A stretch of DNA of 64,000 bases from Burkholderiales bacterium (GTDB taxonomy: Bacteria; Pseudomonadota; Gammaproteobacteria; Burkholderiales; Burkholderiaceae_C). The position numbers and the translations under genes are program-made. The stretch spans positions 168,285 to 232,284 of the forward strand of contig JAIOOS010000014.1 in the NCBI GenBank assembly GCA_021414305.1, given 5' to 3'. The notes below the pieces were generated by a model. It made no database searches. It saw only the letters and a list, made by a program, of their open reading frames with translations, and was not told the origin of the DNA. Of this stretch, positions 55,744 through 64,000 are shown one piece after another. The first letter of the stretch is position 1. Every line of letters begins with the position of its first letter.

Positions 55744-57084
55744 ATGAGCTCCGACCCCACCGACCTCGCCGCCCCCGCGCCGACCTCTCCGGTGGTCGGC
55801 GTGACCTCGCCGGCGCCTGCCGCCCCGGCCGGCGCCCCCGCAGCGGCGCGCCGCCACATCCGCCTCACCTCGCACAGCGGCGGCTTCGGCGCCCTGCCGA
55901 TCGCCTGGGGCGCGCCGAGCGCGGTGGAGCGCGGCCCGATCGTGGCCACGACCACCACCCGCGCCCACCGCAACGTGATCGGCACGCACTCCGGCTCGTA
56001 CAGCGTCTATCGGGCCCTGGCCGTGGCCGCCGGCGCGCTCAAGGCGGCGCACAAGGCCGACCTGACCGACACCGCGCCGACCGACGTCATCGGCCCCCAT
56101 CCCTCGTGGAGCGAGCCGAACCGGATCGTCAGCATCGACCCGTGGGGGGCGGTCGTCGCCGAGGCCTACGCCGCCGAGATGGCCGCCGGCTACGACATCC
56201 GCCCGACCATCGCCGTCACCAAGGCGCACGTGATCCTGCCCGAGGTGATCGAAGCATTGCAATGCGGCCGGCTGGTCGCCGACGGCCGCGTGCTCACCGC
56301 CGGCGGCGCGGCGATGGTCACCAAGGTCGCGGTCGAGCCGGTCTGGTACCTGCCCGGCATCGCCGCCCGCTTCGGCTGCTCGGAGACCGACCTGCGCCGG
56401 GTGCTGTTCGAGGAAACCGGCGGCATGTACCCCGAGCTCGTGACGCGCTCCGACCTCGAGGTGTTCCTGCCGCCGATCGGCGGCCAGACCGTCTACATCT
56501 TCGGCCGGCCGCAGGACCTGGCCGACCCGTCGGTGGAGCTCACCGCGCGGGTCCACGACGAGTGCAACGGCTCCGACGTGTTCGGCTCCGACATCTGCAC
56601 CTGCCGGCCCTACCTCACCCATGCGATCGAGGAAGGCATCCAGGGCGCGCAGCGCGGCGGCGTCGGCCTGATCTCCTATTCGCGCAAGGAAGGCCGCGCG
56701 CTCGGCGAGGTGACCAAGTTCCTCGTCTACAACGCACGCAAGCGCCAGGAAGGCGGCGACACCGCGGCCCGCTACTTCGCCCGCACCGAATGCGTCGCCG
56801 GCGTGCAGGACATGCGCTTCCAGGAGCTCATGCCCGACGTGCTGCACTGGCTCGGCGTGAAGAAGATCCACCGCCTGGTCTCGATGAGCAACATGAAGTA
56901 CGACGCCATCACCGGCTCGGGCATCGAGGTCGGCATGCGCGTCAACATCCCCGACGCGCTGATCCCGGCCGACGCCCGGGTCGAGATGGACGCGAAGATG
57001 GCCGCCGGCTACTTCACCCCCGGCGTCGTGCCCGACGCCGCCGAGCTCGCCAAGGCCAAGGGCCGCGGCTTCGAACCGCGGTGA
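55744..57084 (+). CDS. urc1: URC1-type GTP cyclohydrolase II-like protein of uracil catabolism
   Basis: A 446-residue protein. From about 245 it matches RibA: zinc ligands Cys274, Cys285 and Cys287 (DECNGSDVFGSDICTC), YSRKEGRALGEVTKF and HRLVSMSNMKYDAITGSGIEV. A 240-residue N-terminal extension (HSGGFGALPIAWG, GTHSGSYSVYRALAVA, RPTIAVTKAHVILPE) distinguishes URC1 from the riboflavin enzyme. URC1 acts in the URC route of pyrimidine breakdown, first defined in the yeast Lachancea kluyveri. URC4 follows 4 bases later and upp after that, confirming the context. Confidence 0.88.
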   Translation: MSSDPTDLAAPAPTSPVVGVTSPAPAAPAGAPAAARRHIRLTSHSGGFGALPIAWGAPSAVERGPIVATTTTRAHRNVIGTHSGSYSVYRALAVAAGALKAAHKADLTDTAPTDVIGPHPSWSEPNRIVSIDPWGAVVAEAYAAEMAAGYDIRPTIAVTKAHVILPEVIEALQCGRLVADGRVLTAGGAAMVTKVAVEPVWYLPGIAARFGCSETDLRRVLFEETGGMYPELVTRSDLEVFLPPIGGQTVYIFGRPQDLADPSVELTARVHDECNGSDVFGSDICTCRPYLTHAIEEGIQGAQRGGVGLISYSRKEGRALGEVTKFLVYNARKRQEGGDTAARYFARTECVAGVQDMRFQELMPDVLHWLGVKKIHRLVSMSNMKYDAITGSGIEVGMRVNIPDALIPADARVEMDAKMAAGYFTPGVVPDAAELAKAKGRGFEPR

Positions 57085-57088
57085 CGGC

Positions 57089-58360
57089 GTGACCGACGCG
57101 GTCGCCCTGCTGCGCAGCACCGTCGCGGTGCGCGAGCGCGCGGGCGTGCTGCTGGCGCGGGCGCTCGAAGGCGGCTCGGCCGAGTTCGCCGTCGACCCCG
57201 GCCGGCTCGACGCCGCCGGCGACGAGGTGGCCGCCGTGACCCGCGCCCGCTATCCCTCGCTCGAGATCCCGTACCACAGCCGCTGGCGCCACTTCGAGGC
57301 CGGCGGCATCGACCGCCGCGCGGTGCTCGACCGCGCCCTCGGCGATGCCGACGCCGCCGAGCGGGCCCGCGCCCAGATCGACCTCGCCCTGGTGAGCGTG
57401 CTCCTCGATGCCGGCGCCGGCCCCGACTGGCGCTACCGCGAGCCCGGCACCGGCCTGACGCTGAGCCGCTCCGAAGGCCTGGGCGTCGCCAGCTTCCACG
57501 CATTCGCCGCCGGCCTGTTCTCCAGCGACCCGTCGCGCCCGCGGCAGGCCGACGCCGCGGGCCTGCGCCGCCTCGACGGCGCGGCGCTGGCCCTGGCCTT
57601 CCAGGTGGACGGCGGGAACCCGCTGGTCGGCCTCGACGGCCGTGCGGCGCTGCTGCGGCGGCTCGGCGACGCGCTGGCGGCGGCGCCCTCGGTCTATGGC
57701 GAGGAAGGCCGGCCCGGCGGCCTGTTCGATCACGCGCCGCGGCGGCCGGCCGACGGCGGCCCGGGCTCGGCGGCCCACGGCGGGGCGGACTCGCCTGCCG
57801 CCGCCGGCAGCACCCTCCGGGCGCACGACCTGCTCGTCCTCCTGCTCGACACCCTGGCGCCGATCTGGAGCACCGGCAACGCGATCGCCGGCACGCCGCT
57901 CGGCGACTGCTGGCGCCACGAGGCGGTGCCCGGCCCCGGCGCGAGCGCCGGCTGGGTGCCGTTCCACAAGCTCTCGCAGTGGCTTTGCTACTCGCTGCTC
58001 GAACCGTTCGAATGGGCCGGCGTTCCGGTCGCCGGGCTCGACGCGCTGACCGGCCTGCCCGAATACCGCAACGGCGGCCTGCTGATCGACAGCGGCGTGC
58101 TGCGGCCGCGCGACGCCGGCTTCGGCGCCCGCACCCACGCCGTCGGCGACGCCTTCGTCGTCGAATGGCGCGCCCTCACCGTCGCCCTGCTCGACGAGCT
58201 GGCGCCGCGCGTGCGCCACGCCCTCGGCCTGACGGCGGCGCAGATGCCGCTCGCCTGCGTGCTGGAAGGCGGCACGTGGGCGGCCGGGCGGGCGCTGGCA
58301 CAGCGCTTGCGCGGTGGCCTGCCGCCGGTCGCGGTGGCCAGCGACGGCACCGTCTTCTGA
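57089..58360 (+). CDS. urc4: URC4/Urg3 family (DUF1688) protein of uracil catabolism
   Basis: A 423-residue protein. [42 protein letters not shown] and [18 protein letters not shown] are hallmarks of the URC4 family, required for growth on uracil in the URC pathway, with a still unclear reaction. There is an Ala/Gly-rich insert (about 205-245). The start is the GTG at 57089, 4 bases after URC1. Confidence 0.9.
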   Translation: MTDAVALLRSTVAVRERAGVLLARALEGGSAEFAVDPGRLDAAGDEVAAVTRARYPSLEIPYHSRWRHFEAGGIDRRAVLDRALGDADAAERARAQIDLALVSVLLDAGAGPDWRYREPGTGLTLSRSEGLGVASFHAFAAGLFSSDPSRPRQADAAGLRRLDGAALALAFQVDGGNPLVGLDGRAALLRRLGDALAAAPSVYGEEGRPGGLFDHAPRRPADGGPGSAAHGGADSPAAAGSTLRAHDLLVLLLDTLAPIWSTGNAIAGTPLGDCWRHEAVPGPGASAGWVPFHKLSQWLCYSLLEPFEWAGVPVAGLDALTGLPEYRNGGLLIDSGVLRPRDAGFGARTHAVGDAFVVEWRALTVALLDELAPRVRHALGLTAAQMPLACVLEGGTWAAGRALAQRLRGGLPPVAVASDGTVF

Positions 58361-58401
58361 GCGCGACGCCCGACGTCACCCTTTTCACCTGCGAGGCCGC
58401 C

Positions 58402-59031
58402 ATGAGCAACGTCCACGTCATCGAACATCCCCTCGTCCAGCACAAGCTCACGCTGATGCGGCGCAAGGACGCCTCGACCGCGAGCTTCCGCCGCCTGCTC
58501 AACGAGCTGGCGACGCTGATGACCTACGAGGTCACGCGCGACATGCCGATGCAGACCATCGACATCGAGACGCCGCTCGAAACGACCACCGGCCGGGTCA
58601 TCGACGGCAAGAAGCTGGTGTTCGTCTCGATCCTGCGCGCCGGCACGGGCATCCTCGACGGCATGCTCTCGGTCGTGCCGGGCGCGCGCGTCGGCCACAT
58701 CGGCCTTTACCGCGACCCGAAGACGCTGACCGCGGTCGAGTACTACTTCAAGATGCCTTCCGACATGCACGAGCGCGACGTGATCATCGTCGACCCGATG
58801 CTGGCCACCGGCAACTCCGCCGTCGCCGCCGTCGACCGGCTGAAGGAGGTGCGGCCGCGCTCGATCAAGTTCGTCTGCCTGCTCACCTGCCCCGAAGGCG
58901 TGAAGGCGATGAGCGAGGCCCACCCGGACGTGCCGATCTACACCGCCGCGATCGACCGCCAGCTCAACGAGCACGCCTATATCCTGCCCGGTCTCGGCGA
59001 TGCGGGCGACCGCATCTTCGGCACCAAGTGA
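58402..59031 (+). CDS. upp: Uracil phosphoribosyltransferase
   Basis: Makes UMP from uracil and PRPP. The 209-residue protein has [14 protein letters not shown], the PRPP loop [13 protein letters not shown] and the uracil-binding [30 protein letters not shown]. It is full length. Here it sits with URC1 and URC4, where the phosphoribosyltransferase (URC6 role) supplies the nucleotide substrate, so it may serve both salvage and breakdown. Confidence 0.97.
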   Translation: MSNVHVIEHPLVQHKLTLMRRKDASTASFRRLLNELATLMTYEVTRDMPMQTIDIETPLETTTGRVIDGKKLVFVSILRAGTGILDGMLSVVPGARVGHIGLYRDPKTLTAVEYYFKMPSDMHERDVIIVDPMLATGNSAVAAVDRLKEVRPRSIKFVCLLTCPEGVKAMSEAHPDVPIYTAAIDRQLNEHAYILPGLGDAGDRIFGTK

Positions 59032-59066
59032 ACGCCCCGTTTCCCACAAGAGAGGAGAACCCCGCC

Positions 59067-60065
59067 ATGACCATCCGTTCCCCCCTGCGCCGCCTGGCGC
59101 TCGCCACGGCCGCGCTCGCGCTGGCCGTGCCCGGCCTCGCCTTCGCCCAGGCGAAGCTGAAAGTCGCCGCGGTCTACACCGTGCCGTTCGAGCAGCAATG
59201 GGTCGGCCGCCTGCACAAGGCGCTCAAGGCCGCCGAGGCGCGCGGCGAGATCGAATACAAGGCGAGCGAGAACGTCGCCAACGCCGACTACGAGCGGGTG
59301 ATGCGCGAGTACGCCACCGCCGGCAACCAGCTCATCGTCGGCGAGGCGTTCGCGGTCGAGAGCGCCGCGCGCAAGGTCGCCAAGGACTTCCCGAAGACGA
59401 TGTTCCTGCTCGGCTCCTCGGGCAAGCCGGTGGCGCCGAACTTCAGCGTCTTCGACAACTACATCCAGGAGCCGGCCTACCTCACCGGCATGATCGCCGG
59501 GGCGATGACCAAGTCGAACAAGATCGGCATGGTCGGCGGCTTCCCGATTCCCGAGGTGAACCGGCTGATGAACGCCTTCATGGCCGGGGCGAAGGAAACG
59601 AACCCGAAGGTCGAGTTCAGCGTCGCCTTCATCAACAGCTGGTTCGATCCGCCGAAGGCCAAGGAAGCCGCCTTCGCCATGATCGACAAGGGCGCCGACG
59701 TGATGTACGCCGAGCGCTTCGGCGTGTCGGACGCGGCCAAGGAGAAGAAGGTGCTCGCCATCGGCAACGTCATCGACACGCAGAAGCAGTACCCCGACAC
59801 CGTGGTCGCCTCGGCGCTCTGGAACATGGAGCCCTCGATCGACCGGGCGATCAAGCTGGTGAAGGAAGGCAAGTTCACGGCCGAAGACTACGGCCCGTAC
59901 TCGACGATGAAGCACAAGGGCTCGGAGCTTGCGCCGCTCGGCACGTTCGAGAAGAAGGTGCCGGCCGATACGGTGGCCAAGGTCAAGGCCAAGGAAGCCG
60001 ACATCCGCGCCGGCAAGTTCACGGTCAAGGTCGACGACGACCAGCCGAAGTCGACCGCGAAGTGA
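59067..60065 (+). CDS. BMP family ABC transporter substrate-binding protein (nucleoside/nucleobase type)
   Basis: A 332-residue periplasmic binding protein with a signal peptide (1-27, cut after AFA). KLKVAAVYTVPFEQQWVGRLHKALK, VGEAFAVESAARKVAKDFPKTMFLLGSSG, YLTGMIAGAMTKSNKIGMVGG and GADVMYAERFGVSDAAKEK are Med/BmpA-family blocks. Members bind nucleosides or purines. GAGAGGAGAA gives a strong ribosome site. The stop overlaps a GTG that opens the ATPase frame. Confidence 0.92.
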   Translation: MTIRSPLRRLALATAALALAVPGLAFAQAKLKVAAVYTVPFEQQWVGRLHKALKAAEARGEIEYKASENVANADYERVMREYATAGNQLIVGEAFAVESAARKVAKDFPKTMFLLGSSGKPVAPNFSVFDNYIQEPAYLTGMIAGAMTKSNKIGMVGGFPIPEVNRLMNAFMAGAKETNPKVEFSVAFINSWFDPPKAKEAAFAMIDKGADVMYAERFGVSDAAKEKKVLAIGNVIDTQKQYPDTVVASALWNMEPSIDRAIKLVKEGKFTAEDYGPYSTMKHKGSELAPLGTFEKKVPADTVAKVKAKEADIRAGKFTVKVDDDQPKSTAK

Positions 60066-61681
60066 CCCGAGGCGGACTCCCTCTCCCGCCTGCGGGAGAG
60101 GGCGGGGGTGAGGGTATTCGCCGCGGCCCACCCTCACCCCGACCCTCTCCCGCCCCGCGGGAGAGGGAGCCGGTCCTGCGGCTCTGCGGCATCACCAAGC
60201 GTTTCGGGCCGCTGGTTGCGAACGACAACGTCTCGCTCGAGCTCGGCGCCGGCGAGGTGCTGGCGCTGCTCGGCGAGAACGGCGCGGGCAAGTCGACGCT
60301 GGTCTCTATCCTGTTCGGCCACTACGTCGCCGACGCCGGCTCGATCGAGGTCTTCGGCGAGCCGCTGCCGCCGGGCCAGCCCAAGGCCTCGCTGGCCGCG
60401 GGCATCGGCATGGTCCACCAGCACTTCACGCTCGCCGACAACTTGAGCGTGCTCGACAACGTGGTGCTCGGCACCGAGCCGCTCTGGCAGCCGTTCTCGC
60501 GCCGGCGCGAGGCGCGGGCCAGGCTCGCCGCCGTGGCCGCCCGCTTCGGCCTGCCGGTCGATCCGGAAGCGCGGGTCGGCTCGCTCTCGGTCGGCGAGCG
60601 GCAGCGGGTGGAAATCCTGAAGGCGCTCTACCGGGGCGCGCGCATCCTGATCCTCGACGAGCCGACCGCGGTGCTCACGCCGCAGGAAAGCGAGGCCCTG
60701 TTCCACACCCTGGGCCAGATGGTGGCGCAGGGGCTCTCGATCGTCTTCATCAGCCACAAGCTCGGCGAGGTGCTGCGGGTCTCGAACCGCGTCGCCGTGC
60801 TGCGCGCCGGCAGGCTCGTCGCCGAGGCGCCGGCCGCCGGCACCAGCGAGGCGCAGCTCGCCCAGTGGATGGTCGGCCAGGCCGTGGCCGCGCCAGTGCG
60901 GCGACCGACCGCCCGAGCCGGCGATGTGGTCTGCGCGATCGACAACGTGAGCACGCCGGCCGGCGTGCGCGACCGGCTCGATGGCGTTTCGCTGCTGCTC
61001 CGTGCCGGCGAGATCGTGGCCGTGGCCGGCGTCTCCGGCAACGGCCAGGTGGCGCTCGCCGAGCTGCTCTCGGGCGTGCGCCACGCCGTCTCCGGCACGG
61101 TGCGGCTCGACGGCCAGCCCCTGCCGCCCGACCCGGCCCGGCTGGTCGAGCGCGGCGTTGCCCGGGTGCCGGAAGACCGACACGCGGTCGGTGTGATCGG
61201 CGACCTGCCGGTGTGGGAGAACGCGGTCTCGGAACGGTTGCGCACACCGGCGTTCTCGCGCTGGTCGGTGGTGCGGCGGTCGGCGGCGCGGCGCCACGCC
61301 GCGCGGGTGATCGAGACCTTCGACGTGCGCGGCGGCGGACCGCTGGCGCCGGCGCGCTCGCTCTCGGGCGGCAACATGCAGAAGCTGATCCTCGGCCGCG
61401 CCCTGCTCGCGCCCGAAGGGCAGGTGGCGACGCCGCGCCTCATCGTCGCCCACCAGCCGACCTGGGGCCTCGACATCGGCGCCGTCGCCTACGTGCAGGG
61501 GCAGCTCGTCGCCGCCCGCGACGCCGGCGCGGCGGTGCTGCTGATCTCCGACGACCTCGACGAGGTGATGACGCTCGGCGACCGCATCGCCGTCATGCAC
61601 CACGGCCGGCTCACCGCGGCGCGCGACGCCGGCGACTGGACCCGCGAAGGCATCGGCCTGGCGATGGCGGGCGCGGCGTGA
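60062..61681 (+). CDS. ABC importer ATPase (two ABC domains) with a repeat-encoded N-terminal extension
   Basis: A 539-residue ATPase of the sugar/nucleoside type. Domain 1 has Walker A GENGAGKST, signature LSVGERQRVEI and Walker B ILILDEP. Domain 2 has the degenerate GVSGNGQVAL, LSGGNMQK and LIVAHQP normal for the family. The recognisable protein begins LRLCGITKRFGPL at about 60174, with no ATG or GTG in frame nearby. The only in-frame start I find is the GTG at 60062 overlapping the previous stop. That adds about 37 residues (GLPLPPAGEGGGEG...PSPRPSPAPRERE) encoded by two palindromic repeats. A non-standard start (CTG near 60176) is the alternative. Confidence 0.85.
   Translation: MTRGGLPLPPAGEGGGEGIRRGPPSPRPSPAPREREPVLRLCGITKRFGPLVANDNVSLELGAGEVLALLGENGAGKSTLVSILFGHYVADAGSIEVFGEPLPPGQPKASLAAGIGMVHQHFTLADNLSVLDNVVLGTEPLWQPFSRRREARARLAAVAARFGLPVDPEARVGSLSVGERQRVEILKALYRGARILILDEPTAVLTPQESEALFHTLGQMVAQGLSIVFISHKLGEVLRVSNRVAVLRAGRLVAEAPAAGTSEAQLAQWMVGQAVAAPVRRPTARAGDVVCAIDNVSTPAGVRDRLDGVSLLLRAGEIVAVAGVSGNGQVALAELLSGVRHAVSGTVRLDGQPLPPDPARLVERGVARVPEDRHAVGVIGDLPVWENAVSERLRTPAFSRWSVVRRSAARRHAARVIETFDVRGGGPLAPARSLSGGNMQKLILGRALLAPEGQVATPRLIVAHQPTWGLDIGAVAYVQGQLVAARDAGAAVLLISDDLDEVMTLGDRIAVMHHGRLTAARDAGDWTREGIGLAMAGAA
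60077..60169. repeat. Pair of inverted intergenic palindromic (REP/BIME-like) repeats
   Basis: Copy 1 (60077-60114) has an 11-bp perfect stem CCCTCTCCCGC/GCGGGAGAGGG (60079-60089, 60092-60102) followed by GGGGTGAGGG. Copy 2 (60131-60169) is its mirror: CCCTCACCCC, then the same stem (60143-60153, 60157-60167). Similar GGGAGAGGG palindromes are widespread intergenic elements of proteobacteria. Here both keep an open reading frame with the ATPase gene. Confidence 0.9.
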
Positions 61682-62739
61682 GGGTCGAGAAGCGGATCGC
61701 GCCCTCGCCGGCGGCGCTGGCGCTGGCCTCGCTCGGCGCCGTCGCCTTCACCCTGCTGGTCTCGAGCGTGCTCGTCATCGCCGCCGGCGCGCCGGTGGGC
61801 CGCACCTACGGCCTGCTGCTGCAGGGCGCGTTCGGCTCGGTCTTCGCCTGGAGCGAGACGCTGACGCGCGCGGTGCCGCTGCTGCTCACCGGCCTGGCCG
61901 CGGCGGTGGCGTTCCGCGCCCGCCTCTTCAACATCGGCGCCGAGGGCCAGCTCTACGCCGGCGCGCTCGCCGCCGTCGCCGTCGGCGGCCTGCACGGCGG
62001 CAGCGGGTTCGGCGCGCCGACCTGGCTGCTCTTTCCGGCGATGCTCATCGCGGCCGCGCTGGCCGGCGCGGTGCTGCTGCTCGGCCCGACGCTGCTGAAG
62101 GCGAAGCTCGGCGTCGACGAGGTCGTGACCACGCTGCTCCTCAACTTCATCGTCCTGCTGTTCGTCTCGGCCATGCTCGACGGGCCGATGAAGGACCCGG
62201 GCGCGATGGGCTGGCCGCAGAGCGTGGCCCTGCAACCCGAGCTCGAGCTCGCGCGCCTGGTGGAGGGCACGCGGGTGCACAGCGGGCTGGCGATCGCGCT
62301 CGTGCTCGCGGCCGGCGTCTGGGCGCTGCTGCGCGGCACGGTGGCGGGCTTCGACATCCGCGCCGTCGGCGCCAACGCCCGCGCCGCCGCATTCGCCGGC
62401 GTGCCGGTCACGCGCACGCTGGTGGGGGTGGCGCTGCTCTCGGGCGGGCTTGCCGGCCTGGCCGGCGCGATCGAGGTCGCCGGACGCACCGGCTACGTCA
62501 CCCTCGACATGTCGCCCGGCTACGGCTACAGCGGCATCGTCATCGCCATGCTCGCCGGGCTGCATCCGCTCGGCGTCGCCGCGGCGGCGGTGTTCGTCGC
62601 CGGCGTGCTGGTCGGCGCCGACAGCATGAGCCGCGCGATCGGCGTGCCGACCTACCTCGCCGACGTGATCGTCGCCGTGTCGCTGCTCTCCGTGCTGGTG
62701 GCGACGCACGCGGCGCAGTACCGCCTGCGCCTGCGCTGA
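61678..62739 (+). CDS. ABC transporter permease, BMP/nucleoside type (first)
   Basis: A 353-residue inner-membrane permease with about nine to ten helices: LLLTGLAAAVAFRARLFNIGAEGQLYAGALAAVAV is the family hallmark, and LKAKLGVDEVVTTLLLNFIVLLF and GYGYSGIVIAMLAGLHPLGVAAAAVFVAGVLVGAD are conserved. GTG at 61678 overlaps the ATPase stop. With the second permease it forms a heterodimeric channel. Confidence 0.92.
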   Translation: MRVEKRIAPSPAALALASLGAVAFTLLVSSVLVIAAGAPVGRTYGLLLQGAFGSVFAWSETLTRAVPLLLTGLAAAVAFRARLFNIGAEGQLYAGALAAVAVGGLHGGSGFGAPTWLLFPAMLIAAALAGAVLLLGPTLLKAKLGVDEVVTTLLLNFIVLLFVSAMLDGPMKDPGAMGWPQSVALQPELELARLVEGTRVHSGLAIALVLAAGVWALLRGTVAGFDIRAVGANARAAAFAGVPVTRTLVGVALLSGGLAGLAGAIEVAGRTGYVTLDMSPGYGYSGIVIAMLAGLHPLGVAAAAVFVAGVLVGADSMSRAIGVPTYLADVIVAVSLLSVLVATHAAQYRLRLR

Positions 62740-62745
62740 GAGCCG

Positions 62746-63669
62746 ATGAGCGCGTTCGCCGAGATCCTCGCCAACGGCTCGTTCTGGGTCGCGGTGCTGC
62801 GCATCGCCACGCCGCTGATCCTCGGCACGCTCGGCGTGCTGTGGTGCGAGCGCGCCGGCGTGCTCAACCTCGGCATCGAAGGAATCATGGTCGCCGGCGC
62901 CTTCACCGGGTGGCTCGCCGTGTACCTCGGCGCGCCGCTCTGGGTCGGCGTGATCGTCGCCGCGGCCACGGGCGCGGCGCTCGGCCTGCTGCACGCGCTG
63001 CTCACGGTCGGGCTGGCGCTCTCGCAGCACGTCACCGGGCTCGGCATCACGCTGCTGGCCACCGCCGCCAGCTACTACGGCTACCGGGTCGCCTTCCCGA
63101 AGGTGAACACGCCGCCGACGATCGTGCCGTTCGCCGCCATGGACTGGCTGCCGCTGCCCGTTCTCTCGCAGCAGACGGCGCCGACGCTCCTCGCCCTGCT
63201 GCTGGTGCCGTTCTCCTGGTGGCTGCTGCAGCGCACGCCGGCCGGCCTGGCGGTGCGCATGGTGGGCGAGAACCCGCAGGCGGCCGAAGGCCAGGGCATC
63301 CCGGTCGTCGCGACGCGCACCGCGGCGATCGCCGCCGGCTCGGCGCTGATGGGCGTGGCCGGCTCCTTCCTCACCCTCTCGGCCTTCAACGCCTTCTTCT
63401 TCAACATGGTCAACGGCCGCGGCTGGATCTGCGTGGCGCTGGTCGTGTTCGCTTCGTGGCGGCCCGGCAAGGCGCTGGTCGGCGCGCTGCTCTTCGCCTT
63501 CTTCGACGCGCTGCAGCTTCGCCTGCAGCAGGCCGGCGGCGCCACCCTGCCGTACCAGGCCTACCTGATGCTGCCGTACGCGCTCTCGATCCTGGCGCTG
63601 GTGCTGGTGGCGCGGAAAGCGGCGTACCCTCAGGCCCTGATGAAGCCCTACCGCAAGGGCGAGCGCTGA
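62746..63669 (+). CDS. ABC transporter permease, BMP/nucleoside type (second)
   Basis: A 307-residue permease. RIATPLILGTLGVLWCERAGVLNLGIEGIMVAGAFTGW is the signature of the second subunit; AVRMVGENPQAAEGQGIPV is the coupling loop. It starts 6 bases after the first permease. The importer is next to uracil-catabolism genes, so the substrate is probably a pyrimidine nucleoside or base; purines or related amides remain possible. Confidence 0.92.
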   Translation: MSAFAEILANGSFWVAVLRIATPLILGTLGVLWCERAGVLNLGIEGIMVAGAFTGWLAVYLGAPLWVGVIVAAATGAALGLLHALLTVGLALSQHVTGLGITLLATAASYYGYRVAFPKVNTPPTIVPFAAMDWLPLPVLSQQTAPTLLALLLVPFSWWLLQRTPAGLAVRMVGENPQAAEGQGIPVVATRTAAIAAGSALMGVAGSFLTLSAFNAFFFNMVNGRGWICVALVVFASWRPGKALVGALLFAFFDALQLRLQQAGGATLPYQAYLMLPYALSILALVLVARKAAYPQALMKPYRKGER

Positions 63670-63682
63670 CCCGAGACCGCCG

Positions 63683-64000
63683 ATGAGCGACATCACCGAC
63701 CTGCCCGCGCATGCCCTCGCCGCCGCCATCGCCACCGGCGAGCTGTCGTGCCGCGAGGTGATGCAGGCCTTCCTGGCGCGCATCGAGCTCATGAACCCCC
63801 GGCACAACGCGATCGTCAGCCTGCGCGACGGCGACGAGCTGCTGCTCGAGGCCGACCGCCTCGATCTCGAGCTGGTGCGCAACGACGCCGCGGCCGCGCC
63901 GCGGCCGTTCCTGTTCGGCCTGCCGCAGGCGATCAAGGACATCGTGCCGACCGCGGGCATCCGCAGCACCTCGGGCTCGCCGCTGCTCAAGGACTTCGTG
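63683..64000 (+). CDS. Amidase signature family protein, N-terminal part (cut by window edge)
   Basis: The first 106 residues of an amidase (GatA-like fold). LARIELMNPRHNAIVSLRD and FLFGLPQAIKDIVPTAGIRSTSGSPLLKDF are conserved; the lysine in AIKDI is the catalytic Lys of the Ser-cisSer-Lys triad, while both serines lie beyond the window. It starts 13 bases after the permease gene, so it probably acts on an amide or ureido compound linked to imported or degraded pyrimidines. Confidence 0.88.
   Translation, partial: MSDITDLPAHALAAAIATGELSCREVMQAFLARIELMNPRHNAIVSLRDGDELLLEADRLDLELVRNDAAAAPRPFLFGLPQAIKDIVPTAGIRSTSGSPLLKDFV

Noticed and set aside
55744..57084. Riboflavin-pathway ribA
   Set aside because: The long N-terminal extension and the immediate URC4 and upp neighbours identify URC1; no other riboflavin gene is near.

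Overview
The window is a stretch of about 70% GC with almost no non-coding DNA. No gap between genes exceeds about 250 bases, and I saw no rRNA, tRNA, CRISPR array, insertion sequence or prophage. Gene content and order (birA followed by a small SPOR-type protein, gap beside tkt, class 1B speD, PhoX, OlsB-like acyltransferase, URC1/URC4, selenoneine genes) suggest a betaproteobacterium of the order Burkholderiales. I cannot name the genus.

Layout. (1) 1-18.5 kb is mostly housekeeping and envelope: topB (partial), a SET-domain methyltransferase, birA, a subtilase paired with a free-standing propeptide-like lipoprotein, a DUF4397 lipoprotein, a glycine-zipper protein, gap, tkt, speD, murU, an aldo-keto reductase, pepP, an MFS transporter, and a lipocalin/DUF1295/cyclopropane-synthase-like operon. 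(2) 18.56-22.2 kb is a tightly coupled trio: ketoacyl synthase, chain-length-factor-like protein and flavin halogenase-like enzyme. (3) 22.2-29 kb is a selenium locus. selD and senB run left; senA and a four-gene PhnD-type ABC importer (putative selenate/selenium importer) run right. Together they could import selenium, activate it, make a selenosugar and insert selenium into hercynine to give selenoneine. (4) 29.2-37.9 kb holds a DUF748 envelope protein, a PLP enzyme and a bufferin-type RiPP operon (BufA1-like precursor, MNIO/DUF692 enzyme, DUF2063 partner, DoxX). It is divergent from a SigF-type ECF sigma factor and its NrsF anti-sigma. Both divergent promoters match GTAACC-N16-CGAA, so sigma F probably controls the operon and itself.

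(5) 38-44.8 kb has a phosphorus theme: PhoX phosphatase, a PlcP-like phospholipase C plus Agt-like glycosyltransferase pair, a CYTH-CHAD (polyphosphate-type) protein and an OlsB-like ornithine-lipid acyltransferase. This looks like membrane lipid remodelling under phosphate limitation. (6) 45.9-53.2 kb is a six-gene operon: SPFH-SHOCT protein, DUF4178, DUF350, membrane-bound spermidine-synthase-like enzyme, secreted flavin amine oxidase and AI-2E-type transporter. Its function is not established. (7) 53.3-55.6 kb: UbiH-type hydroxylase and a TPM-domain protein. (8) 55.7-64 kb is a uracil catabolism/salvage and nucleoside uptake operon: URC1, URC4, upp, a BMP-family ABC importer and a truncated amidase. 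A paired palindromic repeat lies at the 5' end of the importer ATPase gene and appears to be translated.

Many neighbouring genes share a 4-base ATGA or GTGA stop/start overlap, so translational coupling is common here.
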